Positions 22,854-31,168 of a DNA stretch of 32,249 nt are shown in pieces; the first letter of the stretch is position 1; each line of letters begins with the position of its first letter. The position numbers and the translations under genes are program-made. Below the pieces are notes generated by a model. That model was not told the origin of the DNA, did not search any database, and saw only the letters and a list, made by a program, of their open reading frames with translations. The DNA is from Dyadobacter psychrophilus (lineage in GTDB: Bacteria; Bacteroidota; Bacteroidia; Cytophagales; Spirosomataceae): NCBI RefSeq assembly GCF_900167945.1, contig NZ_FUZA01000017.1, positions 1 to 32,249 of the forward strand, written 5' to 3'.

Positions 22854-23909
22854 TTACAGAAACTTTGTATAGAACTCAGCGAGCTTGTCAACAGCCTGAT
22901 CTACATACTCTGGCTTCCAATAGGTCTGGATGTGTGTTGCCCCATCGATAACAAACAGCTCCTTGCTTTTTGAATTAGTAGCTTTGGGGAATGCTTCATC
23001 GGTCATGTATTTTGTGTCCGCTTTGCTTCCAGCCATCATGAGTAAGGGCTGATCAATTAAATCCATGTTCTCGGTAGCGTCCCAGGTCATCAAATCCAGT
23101 AAGTTGCTCATAGGGTACAGAAAAGTGGAGTTGGGATGTGCATGCGTTCTATAATAGTAAATGTACCCTTCGCGATACAGATCTGTGGAAACCTTGGCAA
23201 TTTCTTCATCAGTGATACTGGCCACTCCGGCGTAAATAATTTTGCCATCTGCGGCCTGCTGCGCGCGGGCATCGGAAGCCTGTTTTAAACGCTGTGAAAT
23301 GGTTGCCAGGCCTGAATTCTGAAAGCCGTTGCGCCGGACTTCGCCCGAGTTAAACATGCTCAGGGTTGCAACCGCTTTTAGTCTTTTGTCAGATTGGGCA
23401 GCTTTTAACGTATATCCACCACCGCCACAAATCCCCAAAGCGCCAACACGGTTCACATCCACTCCCTTGTAGCGGGTGATAAAGTCGGCCATCCCACGAA
23501 TGTCTTCGGTCCGAAAGGCAGGTCTATCGGTGTGACGGGGCTTGCCGCCACTAGCTCCCTGGTAGGCTGCATCCGCAGCAATGGTGATGTATCCTGCCCC
23601 TGCCAGCCGCTGCGCATACAGCCCGGCTGTCTGTTCTTTAATACCGCCATTGGGATGGGCAATGACTAATGCTGGATATTTTTTTGCAGGGTCATAATTC
23701 GTTGGAGTATATACGTTGGCGGCAATATCAATCCCATTCAACTTATATTTTACGGGGTGGATGTTGACTTTGCCTGCTATGTTTTCTGAAATAGCACCAT
23801 CATAAACCAGCGTAAACGGGTTTTTAGCTGTTGTAGCCTGAGCGTTTGCTACCTGCACTTCTGACATCGATGCTAACAGGCTCATTGTTGCGATTGCTAT
23901 ATTTTTCAT
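22854..23909 (-). CDS. Exported alpha/beta hydrolase, dienelactone-hydrolase-like (Cys nucleophile)
   Basis: The 351-residue protein has a signal peptide (MKNIAIATMSLLASM, cut near ANAQA). The alpha/beta fold shows ALVIAHPNGGIKEQTAG (oxyanion region), then the nucleophile elbow GALGICGGGGY with Cys161 in place of Ser, and candidate acid Asp298 (AGSKADTKY) and His326 (DGATHIQTY). Cysteine at the elbow is known in dienelactone hydrolases, while related YcjY-like esterases also show it. The substrate is not known. It is the last gene of the AraC-box operon and starts one base after the stop of the CMD-like gene. Confidence 0.87.
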   Translation of the reverse strand: MKNIAIATMSLLASMSEVQVANAQATTAKNPFTLVYDGAISENIAGKVNIHPVKYKLNGIDIAANVYTPTNYDPAKKYPALVIAHPNGGIKEQTAGLYAQRLAGAGYITIAADAAYQGASGGKPRHTDRPAFRTEDIRGMADFITRYKGVDVNRVGALGICGGGGYTLKAAQSDKRLKAVATLSMFNSGEVRRNGFQNSGLATISQRLKQASDARAQQAADGKIIYAGVASITDEEIAKVSTDLYREGYIYYYRTHAHPNSTFLYPMSNLLDLMTWDATENMDLIDQPLLMMAGSKADTKYMTDEAFPKATNSKSKELFVIDGATHIQTYWKPEYVDQAVDKLAEFYTKFL

Positions 23910-23910
23910 T

Positions 23911-24675
23911 CTATTTATTACTACTTAATACTTCGTTTAAAACTGTATCTGCCGCTGTGGTTTTCTGCTTGCCGATTGTTGGGGCAATGACAGTGACAAA
24001 CTCTTTTAATTGGGCAGGCGACCAACCTGTACGTAGTGAAATGCTCAAATGGCTTTTTAGCATCGGCTCTGCCTGGCCAATGGCGCTGATTACCGAAATG
24101 GTCACCAGTTCCCTTTGGCCGTAAGTCAGCACATCTCTTTCAAAGATGTCTGCAAACAAATGTTCCTTTAAGAATGTATCTATGGCAGGCGCAAATGCGC
24201 CATAGCCCGAAGGCTGCTCGGGCTGTGGCGTTCCTGTCAGTTCACCTAGTATTTTTTTGCCGCGCTCATATTTGTTGCTATCAGCTGGGACAACAGATGC
24301 TTCTTTTCCCATGTTGTTATGGATGCCCCTGGCTTTCCTTTCTTCAATGACCTGCATAAATGTTTGCAAGCCGCGAATGCTCCGTGGAAAACCACAATAG
24401 GCATAGGTATGCACCAGGACTTCCTTAATCTCATTGACACTCAAACCTTGATCAAGGCCCGCGCCAAGCTGTTTTTTTAGCTCTGGGATCTCACCTTGTG
24501 CTGTCAGGGAAGAAATAATAATGATACTCTTCTCTTTGGGGGCTAATCCTTCTTTTGAGCTGGCCACGTTCTGTGCCTTTATACTGTTAACAGTCATTAA
24601 AACCACCGCTAATACCGTTATAAAGGCAGCTGGTTTTAACCTGATGGTTCTCAATTTGTTTTTGCTTAAATCCAT
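23911..24675 (-). CDS. Exported carboxymuconolactone-decarboxylase-family protein
   Basis: The 254-residue protein has an N-terminal hydrophobic segment (about 15-30, AAFITVLAVVLMTVNSI) ahead of AQN, predicted as a signal. Two CMD-like helical domains follow. The first is at about 45-115, with NEIKEVLVHTYAYCGFPRSI, where the typical ExxxxxxHxxxYxGxP pattern is kept. The second is at about 160-245, with RELVTISVISAIG and SPAQLKEFVTVIAPTIG and a weaker motif. Family members decarboxylate lactones or act as thiol-based peroxidase-like proteins; here only one Cys is near the active His. It is tightly packed between two hydrolase genes. Confidence 0.85.
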   Translation of the reverse strand: MDLSKNKLRTIRLKPAAFITVLAVVLMTVNSIKAQNVASSKEGLAPKEKSIIIISSLTAQGEIPELKKQLGAGLDQGLSVNEIKEVLVHTYAYCGFPRSIRGLQTFMQVIEERKARGIHNNMGKEASVVPADSNKYERGKKILGELTGTPQPEQPSGYGAFAPAIDTFLKEHLFADIFERDVLTYGQRELVTISVISAIGQAEPMLKSHLSISLRTGWSPAQLKEFVTVIAPTIGKQKTTAADTVLNEVLSSNK

Positions 24676-24685
24676 AGTCTGATGA

Positions 24686-25753
24686 TTACTTATCCAGGCG
24701 TTTTTCTTTTAACCATTTCTCCAACACGCCTGCAACTTGCTCACTGTTTAAATCCGACATCAGAAAATGGGTATTGCCTTTAATACCTATCTCTGGCAAA
24801 TGGACAATAGTAGCATCGCCTCCGTGGCTGTTTACCACCTTTGCCCACTGGCGCGCCGTAGCCAATACATTTTTCCAAAAATTAAGTGAAGCTGCTTTCG
24901 TTTCGTCTTTCGGGATGAAATCACCGAAATAAACCACAATGGGTATCTTGGTCAGTTTCTTGAACTCATCAAGGGGGACTCCTTTACCGCCACGGTTGCC
25001 TTCGGGCTCCTGGCCTTCGGGAAAAGTAAACCCACCCGGCTCATAGGCCACAACAGCTTTAACATGCTGGTTTTTAATAGCAGTCTTCCATCCCGGCGAA
25101 CCACCGGCCGAATGGGTAAACAATATCCCGTCGCCAGATTTATCCATCACTGCCGACATAGCATTTACAATCGTTGCTTCATCGACACTGCCCGTGTTGG
25201 GCGTCATCATCCGGAAAAAATTATCCAGCGATACGCTGTCTTTGGGAAACTGCACACCCTCATTAAAATCTGGATACAAGCCGATCCGGAACTGGGTGAA
25301 CCAGGTCTGGTCATCGGGTGTGGCCGTGATCTGTCCTGGCTTTGATGTTTGCCCTGCGTGGCCACGCCCGGGTTGGTCTACCAGATAAACACCGTAGCCT
25401 TTTCTTAGAAAGATATTGGCAAAGCCTTCCCTTCCATCGGCCGTGGTTTGCCAGCTGCGGCGCGACTGCCCGTAGCCATGCAGAAAAACCATAGAAAGTC
25501 GCTTTGCCTTTGGCGGGATCTGGTAAAACACGTCGGCATGGTCCCCGTGGCGGGTTTGTCCGCCCTGCGCTACATTCCAGGGTTTGAGCGCGTCGAACGT
25601 GCCTTCACTTTTGGTTACGCTGCCACCAGCCGAAAAAGCGCCCTGCTCCTGGATGATTAAAGGTTTCTGACTTTTAGTTTTCTGTGCCTGGCCTTGCAAG
25701 CTTACTATGGAGCATACCACACATACAAGGCTTAGTATTGCTTTATTTCTCAT
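24686..25753 (-). CDS. Exported alpha/beta hydrolase (esterase)
   Basis: The 355-residue protein has a signal peptide (MRNKAILSLVCVVCSIVSLQ, then GQAQ). The fold shows MVFLHGYGQSRRSW (oxyanion His-Gly), VYLVDQPGRGHAG, and the nucleophile Ser215 in FTHSAGGSPG. Glu238 (YEPGG) probably serves as the acid, and His329 (GNTHFLM) completes the triad. A Glu acid on this strand is typical of the Alcaligenes esterase-713-like group, which is my nearest family guess. It lies in the AraC-box operon between the flavodoxin (44 bp) and the CMD-like gene (10 bp). Confidence 0.87.
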   Translation of the reverse strand: MRNKAILSLVCVVCSIVSLQGQAQKTKSQKPLIIQEQGAFSAGGSVTKSEGTFDALKPWNVAQGGQTRHGDHADVFYQIPPKAKRLSMVFLHGYGQSRRSWQTTADGREGFANIFLRKGYGVYLVDQPGRGHAGQTSKPGQITATPDDQTWFTQFRIGLYPDFNEGVQFPKDSVSLDNFFRMMTPNTGSVDEATIVNAMSAVMDKSGDGILFTHSAGGSPGWKTAIKNQHVKAVVAYEPGGFTFPEGQEPEGNRGGKGVPLDEFKKLTKIPIVVYFGDFIPKDETKAASLNFWKNVLATARQWAKVVNSHGGDATIVHLPEIGIKGNTHFLMSDLNSEQVAGVLEKWLKEKRLDK

Positions 25754-25797
25754 ATCTATTGCATTTAGTCTGCGACGCTTGAATCAAATTGTTCGCA

Positions 25798-26430
25798 TTA
25801 AATCATTTTAAGCTTTTCAAGCCATTGCTTGATCTCATCCTCGGTCTGGCGCGCTTTCTCATCCTTGATCATCAGCAGCTGCCCGTCCCTTTCAAGACCG
25901 CCCCGGGTCGAATAAGCTTCCAGTATTTTACTGTTCGGGCATAGCTGCCTGACTGTTTCGAACGTGCTACCAATGCCGTAGCCACCGTTCGTATTGAAGG
26001 GAATGATGGTCTTTCCGCTCAAATCGTATTGTTTCAGAAAACTTTTCATCGGCGGTGGGAGCTGCATCCCCCAGGTCGGAAAACCGACAAAGACCACATC
26101 GTACTGGCCGATACTATCAATTTTAGTTTTCAAAGGCGGCAGATATCCCGACTGGTTTTCACTGGCTACCTGCGCGACAGTTGCCTGATAATTCTCAGGG
26201 TACGGCTTTTCCAGCTCAATCGCCACCAGTTTTCCACCTACGTTCTTCTGGATCATTTCCGCAACTGCCTTGGTATTCTTCGTGCGGGATAAATAGACGA
26301 TCAGGATCTTGTCAGCTGCCACATCAGTGCCCGTTTCAGCATCGATCCGCTCAGTTTGAGTAGAAGAGCAAGCCGAAACCAAGAACAAAAAAGCCAGCAG
26401 CAGGTGTGCTAATGGAGCGGTTAGTTTCAT
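25798..26430 (-). CDS. Flavodoxin-like lipoprotein
   Basis: The 210-residue protein begins with a lipoprotein signal: MKLTAPLAHLLLAFLFLVSAC, lipobox VSAC, Cys21. A flavodoxin domain follows at about 40-205. The FMN phosphate loop is in IVYLSRTKNTKAVAEMI, the second FMN loop around FVGFPTWGMQLPPPM, and the third around PFNTNGGYGIGSTF. Flavodoxins are normally cytoplasmic electron carriers; the lipidated form would sit at the envelope, where a reducing partner is not obvious. Flavodoxin-type NAD(P)H:quinone reductases are an alternative. It is co-transcribed with the DUF4440 genes (15 bp). Confidence 0.88.
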   Translation of the reverse strand: MKLTAPLAHLLLAFLFLVSACSSTQTERIDAETGTDVAADKILIVYLSRTKNTKAVAEMIQKNVGGKLVAIELEKPYPENYQATVAQVASENQSGYLPPLKTKIDSIGQYDVVFVGFPTWGMQLPPPMKSFLKQYDLSGKTIIPFNTNGGYGIGSTFETVRQLCPNSKILEAYSTRGGLERDGQLLMIKDEKARQTEDEIKQWLEKLKMI

Positions 26431-26445
26431 GTTTTCTGATGTTTA

Positions 26446-26916
26446 TTATCCTCCCACCTTGGTAAATGAGAGTGATCCCAGTTTCCAACCTTCTTTTTGC
26501 TGCACATACACTTCCGTTACTTCAAACTCGTTGGTGACTTCCCTGCCGCCAACGACCGCTAACAGTGTAATCCTGTTCAAAAGGATAGCCGTTGATCCAA
26601 TGATGTTTACGGATACTTTATGGATATCTGCCTTTTTGTAATGAATGCCCCCGGACTTGATGATATTGACTTCCTGCTGTTTGCCCCATGATCCGCCCAT
26701 GTGAACAAAGACGGCCTTTTCATCAAAGAGCGCAGCCAGTGAGTCTGCATTCTTGTCTGCCATCCACTGCCATTTAGTTTTAGAAAGGGCAATGATTTTC
26801 TGCTCGGCGCTATTTTCAGCTTGCGCGAATGCTCCCTGAGATCCTAGCATCAAGCCTGCTGCAAGTATCAGGCAGGTAAGGGTTCTGGTGATTGTTTTAT
26901 TTACGTTCAATTTCAT
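26446..26916 (-). CDS. Exported DUF4440 / NTF2-like protein (copy 2)
   Basis: The 156-residue protein has a signal peptide (about 1-30, ending GAFAQAEN). An NTF2-like cone fold of the DUF4440 type follows: IIALSKTKWQWMADKNADSL, FDEKAVFVHMGGSWGKQQEV, then strands ending FEVTEVYVQQKEGWKLGSLS. These domains bind small molecules or act as SnoaL-like enzymes; no catalytic set is evident. It is a clear paralogue of the gene just upstream (12-bp gap), sharing the KxKWQWMADKN and KADIHxVxV patterns, so a local duplication occurred. Confidence 0.88.
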   Translation of the reverse strand: MKLNVNKTITRTLTCLILAAGLMLGSQGAFAQAENSAEQKIIALSKTKWQWMADKNADSLAALFDEKAVFVHMGGSWGKQQEVNIIKSGGIHYKKADIHKVSVNIIGSTAILLNRITLLAVVGGREVTNEFEVTEVYVQQKEGWKLGSLSFTKVGG

Positions 26917-26928
26917 TGTATCTCCGGT

Positions 26929-27420
26929 TTAATGTTTGATAACATGCGTATCGCGCACACTGCTGAATGTAAGCGCCAGCAGTTTCCAGTCAGCGCCCCG
27001 TTTCTTATAAACTTCCGTAACTGTAAATTCAACTTTCGCCTCGCTACCCCGAACTGTTGATTCCAGCGTAATACGACTCCAAATGATAGCCGTATCGTCA
27101 AAAAGCTCCACCGCTACATCGTGCACGTCGGCTTTTCTGTACCAGATGCTTCCGGTCTTGATGATTTCGAGCTCTTCGTCTTTTTTCCAGGTACCGCTCA
27201 TATGGACAAATTTTGCTTTGTCATCAAAGAGTTTGGCCAGCTCGTCCACGTTCTTATCAGCCATCCATTGCCACTTCTTTTTTGAAAGGTCAATGATTTG
27301 TTGCTCCTGGCCGGCTGCGCCTTGTGCTAGTGACGATTGAGTACCTGCCAGCACGAAGCATAGCCCCAAAAACGTAGCTGCCAGAACAGATTTGAAAAAT
27401 GATTGAGAATGCAATTGCAT
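26929..27420 (-). CDS. Exported DUF4440 / NTF2-like protein (copy 1)
   Basis: The 163-residue protein has a signal peptide (about 1-32, VLAATFLGLCFVLAGTQSSLAQ) and an NTF2-like domain: IIDLSKKKWQWMADKNVDEL, FDDKAKFVHMSGTWKKDEEL, and the end strand FTVTEVYKKRGADWKLLALT. It is the paralogue of the following gene; the two have diverged more in the middle strands than at the ends. It lies second in the AraC-box operon, 52 bp after the aldo/keto reductase. The role is unknown, possibly binding or converting the product of the neighbouring hydrolases. Confidence 0.88.
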   Translation of the reverse strand: MQLHSQSFFKSVLAATFLGLCFVLAGTQSSLAQGAAGQEQQIIDLSKKKWQWMADKNVDELAKLFDDKAKFVHMSGTWKKDEELEIIKTGSIWYRKADVHDVAVELFDDTAIIWSRITLESTVRGSEAKVEFTVTEVYKKRGADWKLLALTFSSVRDTHVIKH

Positions 27421-27472
27421 GAGTAATAAGTTGATTTAAAGGTTAAATATTAATTTCTCGCCCTCTTATAGG

Positions 27473-28327
27473 CTATTTATCATCCAGCTTTCTTTCACCT
27501 AGCCATTTCACCATATTGGGATCACGGTGATCGAAAAAGCTACTCGCATTGGTATCCAGAGATTTGATCGCGTCCATATCTTGCGCGCTCAACTGGAAAT
27601 CAAAAATGCTCAGGTTCTCTGCCATTCTTTCTTTACGGACCGATTTCGGAATTGCAATTACCCCCCGCTGCGTGAGCCAACGGACGACTACCTGCGCGAT
27701 TGTTTTGTTATATTTTTGACCAATCGAGGCTAAGAGCTCATTTTGAAACAAGCCGTTTTTACCTTCTGCGAATGGCCCCCAGGACTGGATCTGCACATTG
27801 TTTTCTTCCAGGAATTGCTGCGTTTCAACCTGCTGGTGAAAAGGGTGCGTTTCAATCTGGTTGACTGCCGGGACAATTTCGTTATGGATGATCAGGTCAA
27901 TGAGCCTGTCAGGTTGGAAGTTACTTACACCAATTGCCCTGATTTTACCTTCCTTATATAGTTCCTGCATTGCCCGCCACGCTCCATACACATCGCCGAA
28001 TGGCTGGTGGATCAAATACAAGTCCAGGTAGTCCAGCTGTAACTTTTTCAGCGAAACCTCAAATGCCTTTTTGGTATCCTGGTATCCGTTGGATTGTATC
28101 CAGAGCTTTGTAGTAATAAAGAGCTCTTCCCTGGCAAGGCCACTTTTCTTTATTGCATTCCCTACGGCTTCTTCGTTCTGGTAGGCCGCTGCCGTATCAA
28201 TCAGGCGGTAACCTGTATCGATCGCGTCCAATACACTTCTCTCACATTCTGCAAGGTCCGGCACTTGAAAAACCCCGAACCCCAGAATTGGCATTTCTAC
28301 GCCGTTATTTAATTTTACTGTTTCCAT
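27473..28327 (-). CDS. Aldo/keto reductase (2,5-diketogluconate-reductase-like)
   Basis: The 284-residue NADPH-dependent reductase has an intact tetrad: Asp44 and Tyr49 (LIDTAAAYQNE), Lys74 (ITTKLW) and His107 (LIHQPF). It also has the cofactor region IAIPKSVRKERMAENLSIF and the substrate-side VNQIETHPF, matching the AKR5-type short family. There is no signal peptide, so it is one of few cytoplasmic proteins in this operon. It is the first gene of the seven-gene operon ending at 22854. The 38-bp box at 28378-28415 lies 51 bp before its ATG. Confidence 0.93.
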   Translation of the reverse strand: METVKLNNGVEMPILGFGVFQVPDLAECERSVLDAIDTGYRLIDTAAAYQNEEAVGNAIKKSGLAREELFITTKLWIQSNGYQDTKKAFEVSLKKLQLDYLDLYLIHQPFGDVYGAWRAMQELYKEGKIRAIGVSNFQPDRLIDLIIHNEIVPAVNQIETHPFHQQVETQQFLEENNVQIQSWGPFAEGKNGLFQNELLASIGQKYNKTIAQVVVRWLTQRGVIAIPKSVRKERMAENLSIFDFQLSAQDMDAIKSLDTNASSFFDHRDPNMVKWLGERKLDDK

Positions 28328-28377
28328 AGTGGTCTTTGTTTTGATGATGCAAAGTTCCGCCTTTCCAGGGGCATGTT

Positions 28378-28415
28378 TGGTATATAGATTCCCGTTTTCT
28401 CTACCAATATTCCTG
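28378..28415 (-). promoter_or_regulatory. 38-bp conserved box upstream of the aldo/keto reductase operon
   Basis: This stretch matches 30141-30178 at 35 of 38 positions. The shared parts are TGGTATA, AGATTCCCG and TCTACCAATATTCCTG. Both boxes have the same orientation relative to the downstream minus-strand gene (51 and 61 bp from the ATG). The surrounding DNA is not similar, so this is most likely a regulator site, with the AraC protein at 30247 the obvious candidate. Confidence 0.75.
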
Positions 28416-28469
28416 GTAGAAGATTGGGCCAGACCCTATCAGGAAAGCTATGCCAGAACCGCTTTCAGT

Positions 28470-30080
28470 CTATTTCTCCGTAGCCTTTTGCATCACATCC
28501 AGCCGTGCTTTTTTAGGGTCGGGTCCGCCCATAGCCGAGCCGTCAGAGCGGAACTCGATGATTTCGTTTTTCCTTGGATCATAAACCGGCCACTTTGGTA
28601 AACCCTTACCATTTGGGTCTGATGTCTTGGCGAAATTGGCCCAATACGCGTTCATCATCGTGGCAACCTGTTTGTCTGTTGGTGCAATTGTAGCTCCGCT
28701 GCGCTCCATCAGATTGTCAAAAACATAAGCGATTTCGGAAGCATGTCCTGCGCCAAAACGCATCCGCTGTTGCATGGAAGCTGCTACGTAGGAGAAAAGA
28801 TAAACGTAGGCTTTGTCACCTTTGGCTGTGACCGCACTTGCAGTAAACCGGGCTGGCTCTGCCCAAACTTTATCGGTGTTGACCATCGAAAGCATTTGAG
28901 CGAAGTCTGTTTTACCATCCGGATCATAGGCAGCAGTCATTTCCTTACGTACAGGTTCAAACTGCGCCAGCAATTCGTCCTTTGACCTTGCATTCACAAA
29001 GCCAGCCGGTACTTCTGCACTATTCGAACCAATGATGATTGGAACACGGATCTGCCTGCCTGCCTTATATGCCTGCTCGAATGTCTCTACAACCAATTTG
29101 CCGTCCAGGATCGGCCCGGCGTAAATCAGCGCCCCGCCCTGGCCATTGCTTTCTTGTCCATTATCGACAATATCTTCCACAGAAAGTGAGCGCAGTTTGT
29201 CCAAGGCTGCTGCATCCTTACCCTGGATACCATGTTTAGCAGCAAAGTTTACACCTATTGTCTCGGCTGACACAGGATAATATTTGTCGGCATTTTCTTT
29301 ACTGATCGGCCTGCTTGATAAAACGCCGTCACGGCCGCCGCCCGACTCGATAATTGCCTTTTGAAAAAGGCCTTTCGCAGACGGGATCGTCAGCAGTGAA
29401 TGCACTGAAACGCCACCAGCCGATTCACCAAAAATCGTCACATTCTTTGGATCACCACCAAATGCGGCAATATTCTGCTGCACCCATTTAAGCGCCGCGA
29501 TCTGATCCATATAGGCATAGCTCCCTTTTGGCTCATTGGGATGCTCAGCGCCTAATGCAGGGAACGCAAAATGCCCGAGCCGGCCCAAGCGGTAATTGAA
29601 ATTCACCAGAATGACGCCTTGTTTGGCAAACTGAGTGCCGAAAGTTTCAGGATAGGAACTCCCACCGCCCACAAACCCGCCTCCGTAAATCCATACCATG
29701 ACAGGTAGTTTGGCTCCCGGCTTGGCTGCACTAGGCTTCCATATATTTAGAAACAGACAATCCTCCGATGTGTTTTCCCGGATCTTACCCGCCTGGCGTG
29801 GCCAGCCAGCCTGGGCACAATCGGCGCAAAATTTAGTTGCATCCTTTACGCCCTGCCAAGCAGGATATGGCTGCGGGGCTCGCCATCGGAATTCTCCAAT
29901 GGGTGCTGCCGCATAGGGGATTCCTTTAAAGACATCAGCGTCTGCTTCTGTGAGCCCCCGTAAAGTTCCAGCGCTTGTCTGGACCGTAGGACTTTCGCTG
30001 GCACCCGTATTGGTTGATGTTGGCTGGGCCTGCAAACCAAAACTTAAAATGAAAGTTAAACCTGTAAGTATGTTTCTCAT
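28470..30080 (-). CDS. Type-B carboxylesterase (para-nitrobenzyl-esterase-like), exported
   Basis: The product is 536 aa from ATG 30078-30080, where a signal peptide begins (MRNILTGLTFILSFGLQAQ). The frame continues 30 codons upstream without signal character. Type-B marks are complete: EDCLFLNIW at 106-114, oxyanion GGG at 133-135, Ser220 in GESAGG, Glu356 in GSNSAE and His446 in GAGHASE. Three Cys (85, 88, 108) may form a disulphide typical of the fold. It hydrolyses carboxylic esters in the periplasm or outside. It is divergent from araC, with the 38-bp box in between, and 142 bp separate it from the next operon. Confidence 0.93.
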   Translation of the reverse strand: MRNILTGLTFILSFGLQAQPTSTNTGASESPTVQTSAGTLRGLTEADADVFKGIPYAAAPIGEFRWRAPQPYPAWQGVKDATKFCADCAQAGWPRQAGKIRENTSEDCLFLNIWKPSAAKPGAKLPVMVWIYGGGFVGGGSSYPETFGTQFAKQGVILVNFNYRLGRLGHFAFPALGAEHPNEPKGSYAYMDQIAALKWVQQNIAAFGGDPKNVTIFGESAGGVSVHSLLTIPSAKGLFQKAIIESGGGRDGVLSSRPISKENADKYYPVSAETIGVNFAAKHGIQGKDAAALDKLRSLSVEDIVDNGQESNGQGGALIYAGPILDGKLVVETFEQAYKAGRQIRVPIIIGSNSAEVPAGFVNARSKDELLAQFEPVRKEMTAAYDPDGKTDFAQMLSMVNTDKVWAEPARFTASAVTAKGDKAYVYLFSYVAASMQQRMRFGAGHASEIAYVFDNLMERSGATIAPTDKQVATMMNAYWANFAKTSDPNGKGLPKWPVYDPRKNEIIEFRSDGSAMGGPDPKKARLDVMQKATEK

Positions 30081-30123
30081 TTTTTGGATATTTCCGCAGT
30101 TTAATTGGATTGTAAATTTCGGC

Positions 30124-30140
30124 TTTGCTTTGAGAGCAAA
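30124..30140. promoter_or_regulatory. Small inverted repeat in the esterase leader
   Basis: TTTGCT-TTGAG-AGCAAA forms a perfect 6-bp stem directly next to the 38-bp box on the esterase side. It may be part of the control region or a leader hairpin. Confidence 0.35.
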
Positions 30141-30183
30141 TGGTATACAGATTCCCGATTTGTCTACCAATATTCCTGATTTG
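30141..30183 (-). promoter_or_regulatory. AraC-type operator: 38-bp box with 21-bp direct repeat
   Basis: The box is shared with 28378-28415 (35 of 38 bases). Here it also contains a direct repeat: ATTCCCGATTTG (30151-30162) and ATTCCTGATTTG (30172-30183), 11 of 12 identical, with starts 21 bp apart, two helical turns. That is the classic geometry for an AraC-family dimer with one subunit per half-site. It lies between the divergent esterase and araC genes, 61 bp before the esterase ATG. The second 12-mer is only partly kept in the other box (ATTCCTGGTAGA). Confidence 0.75.
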
Positions 30184-30217
30184 CCTTTCCGGATTTTTCA
30201 GCAGGTAATGAATTGGG

Positions 30218-30225
30218 TAACTTTG
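30218..30225 (+). promoter_or_regulatory. -7 box of the araC gene
   Basis: TAACTTTG is a perfect TAnnTTTG match 21 bases before the araC ATG. It lies 34 bases after the operator's second half-site, so AraC may also control its own expression. Confidence 0.5.
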
Positions 30226-30246
30226 GGCATATAAAATTCTCAGACT

Positions 30247-31152
30247 ATGGAAGACATCATTCGTTTCGAAACTGTAAATCAATACAATGCATTTAACCAG
30301 CAGGAAACACTGCACCCGCTGGTAACTGTGATTGATTTGTCAACCGCCAGTCCCAGAAAGAAGACAAGCCAATACATGGGCTGCTACGGGATTTTCTTAA
30401 AAGATGTCGTCTGCGGCGATCTTCGTTACGGGAAAGAATATTATGATTATCAGGAGGGCACTTTGGTCTTCATGTCTCCTGGACAGGTTTTCACTGTCGA
30501 AAATGACGGGGAGCTTTATCAACCCAAAGGCCACGCGCTCGTCTTTCATCCCGATCTGCTTTTGGGAACTTCACTGAACGGGAAGATGCAGGAATTTTCG
30601 TTTTTTGGTTACCAGGTCAATGAAGCGCTGCATTTGTCCCAGCGTGAAAGGCAGATTGTGATGGATTGTTTTGGCAAGATTAAGTATGAGCTTGAACACG
30701 CCATTGACAAGCACAGCAGAAAACTTATTGCCGCTAACCTTGAATTGTTCCTTGACTATTGCACACGCTTTTACGACAGGCAGTTTCTTACGCGTGATAC
30801 CATACACAGGGGAATCCTGGCAAAATTTGAGGCCCTTTTGAGCAGTTATTTCAGCTCGGAGAAACCCCAGACCATTGGCCTGCCGTCTGTCTCGTATTGC
30901 GCCGAAGAGCTCAACTTGTCAGCAAAATACTTTGGTGACCTGGTTAAGAAAGAAACCGGCCAGACTGCCCAGGAATACATTCAAATGAAGGTGATTGAAG
31001 CCGCCAAGGAAAGGATATTTAGTAGCGACAAAACCGTTAACGAGATCGCCTTCGAACTGGGATTTAAATATCCCCAGCATTTTAGCCGCCTTTTCAAACA
31101 GCGGATCGGGCAAACTCCAAATGAATACAGGATTTTAAGCAATCTCAATTAA
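30247..31152 (+). CDS. AraC-family transcriptional regulator
   Basis: The 301-residue protein has an N-terminal cupin-like sensor domain (about 20-130; YDYQEGTLVFMSPGQVFTVE) and a C-terminal AraC DNA-binding domain with two HTHs (about 205-297). The first HTH includes YCAEELNLSAKYFGDLVKKE and the second VNEIAFELGFKYPQHFSRLF, then KQRIGQTPNEYR. It is divergent from the esterase. The paired 38-bp boxes in front of the esterase and the aldo/keto-reductase operon suggest it activates both. The ligand is unknown, possibly an ester-derived or aromatic compound. The cupin gene follows after 16 bp. Confidence 0.93.
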   Translation: MEDIIRFETVNQYNAFNQQETLHPLVTVIDLSTASPRKKTSQYMGCYGIFLKDVVCGDLRYGKEYYDYQEGTLVFMSPGQVFTVENDGELYQPKGHALVFHPDLLLGTSLNGKMQEFSFFGYQVNEALHLSQRERQIVMDCFGKIKYELEHAIDKHSRKLIAANLELFLDYCTRFYDRQFLTRDTIHRGILAKFEALLSSYFSSEKPQTIGLPSVSYCAEELNLSAKYFGDLVKKETGQTAQEYIQMKVIEAAKERIFSSDKTVNEIAFELGFKYPQHFSRLFKQRIGQTPNEYRILSNLN

Positions 31153-31168
31153 TCTAAAACCCCGCGAA

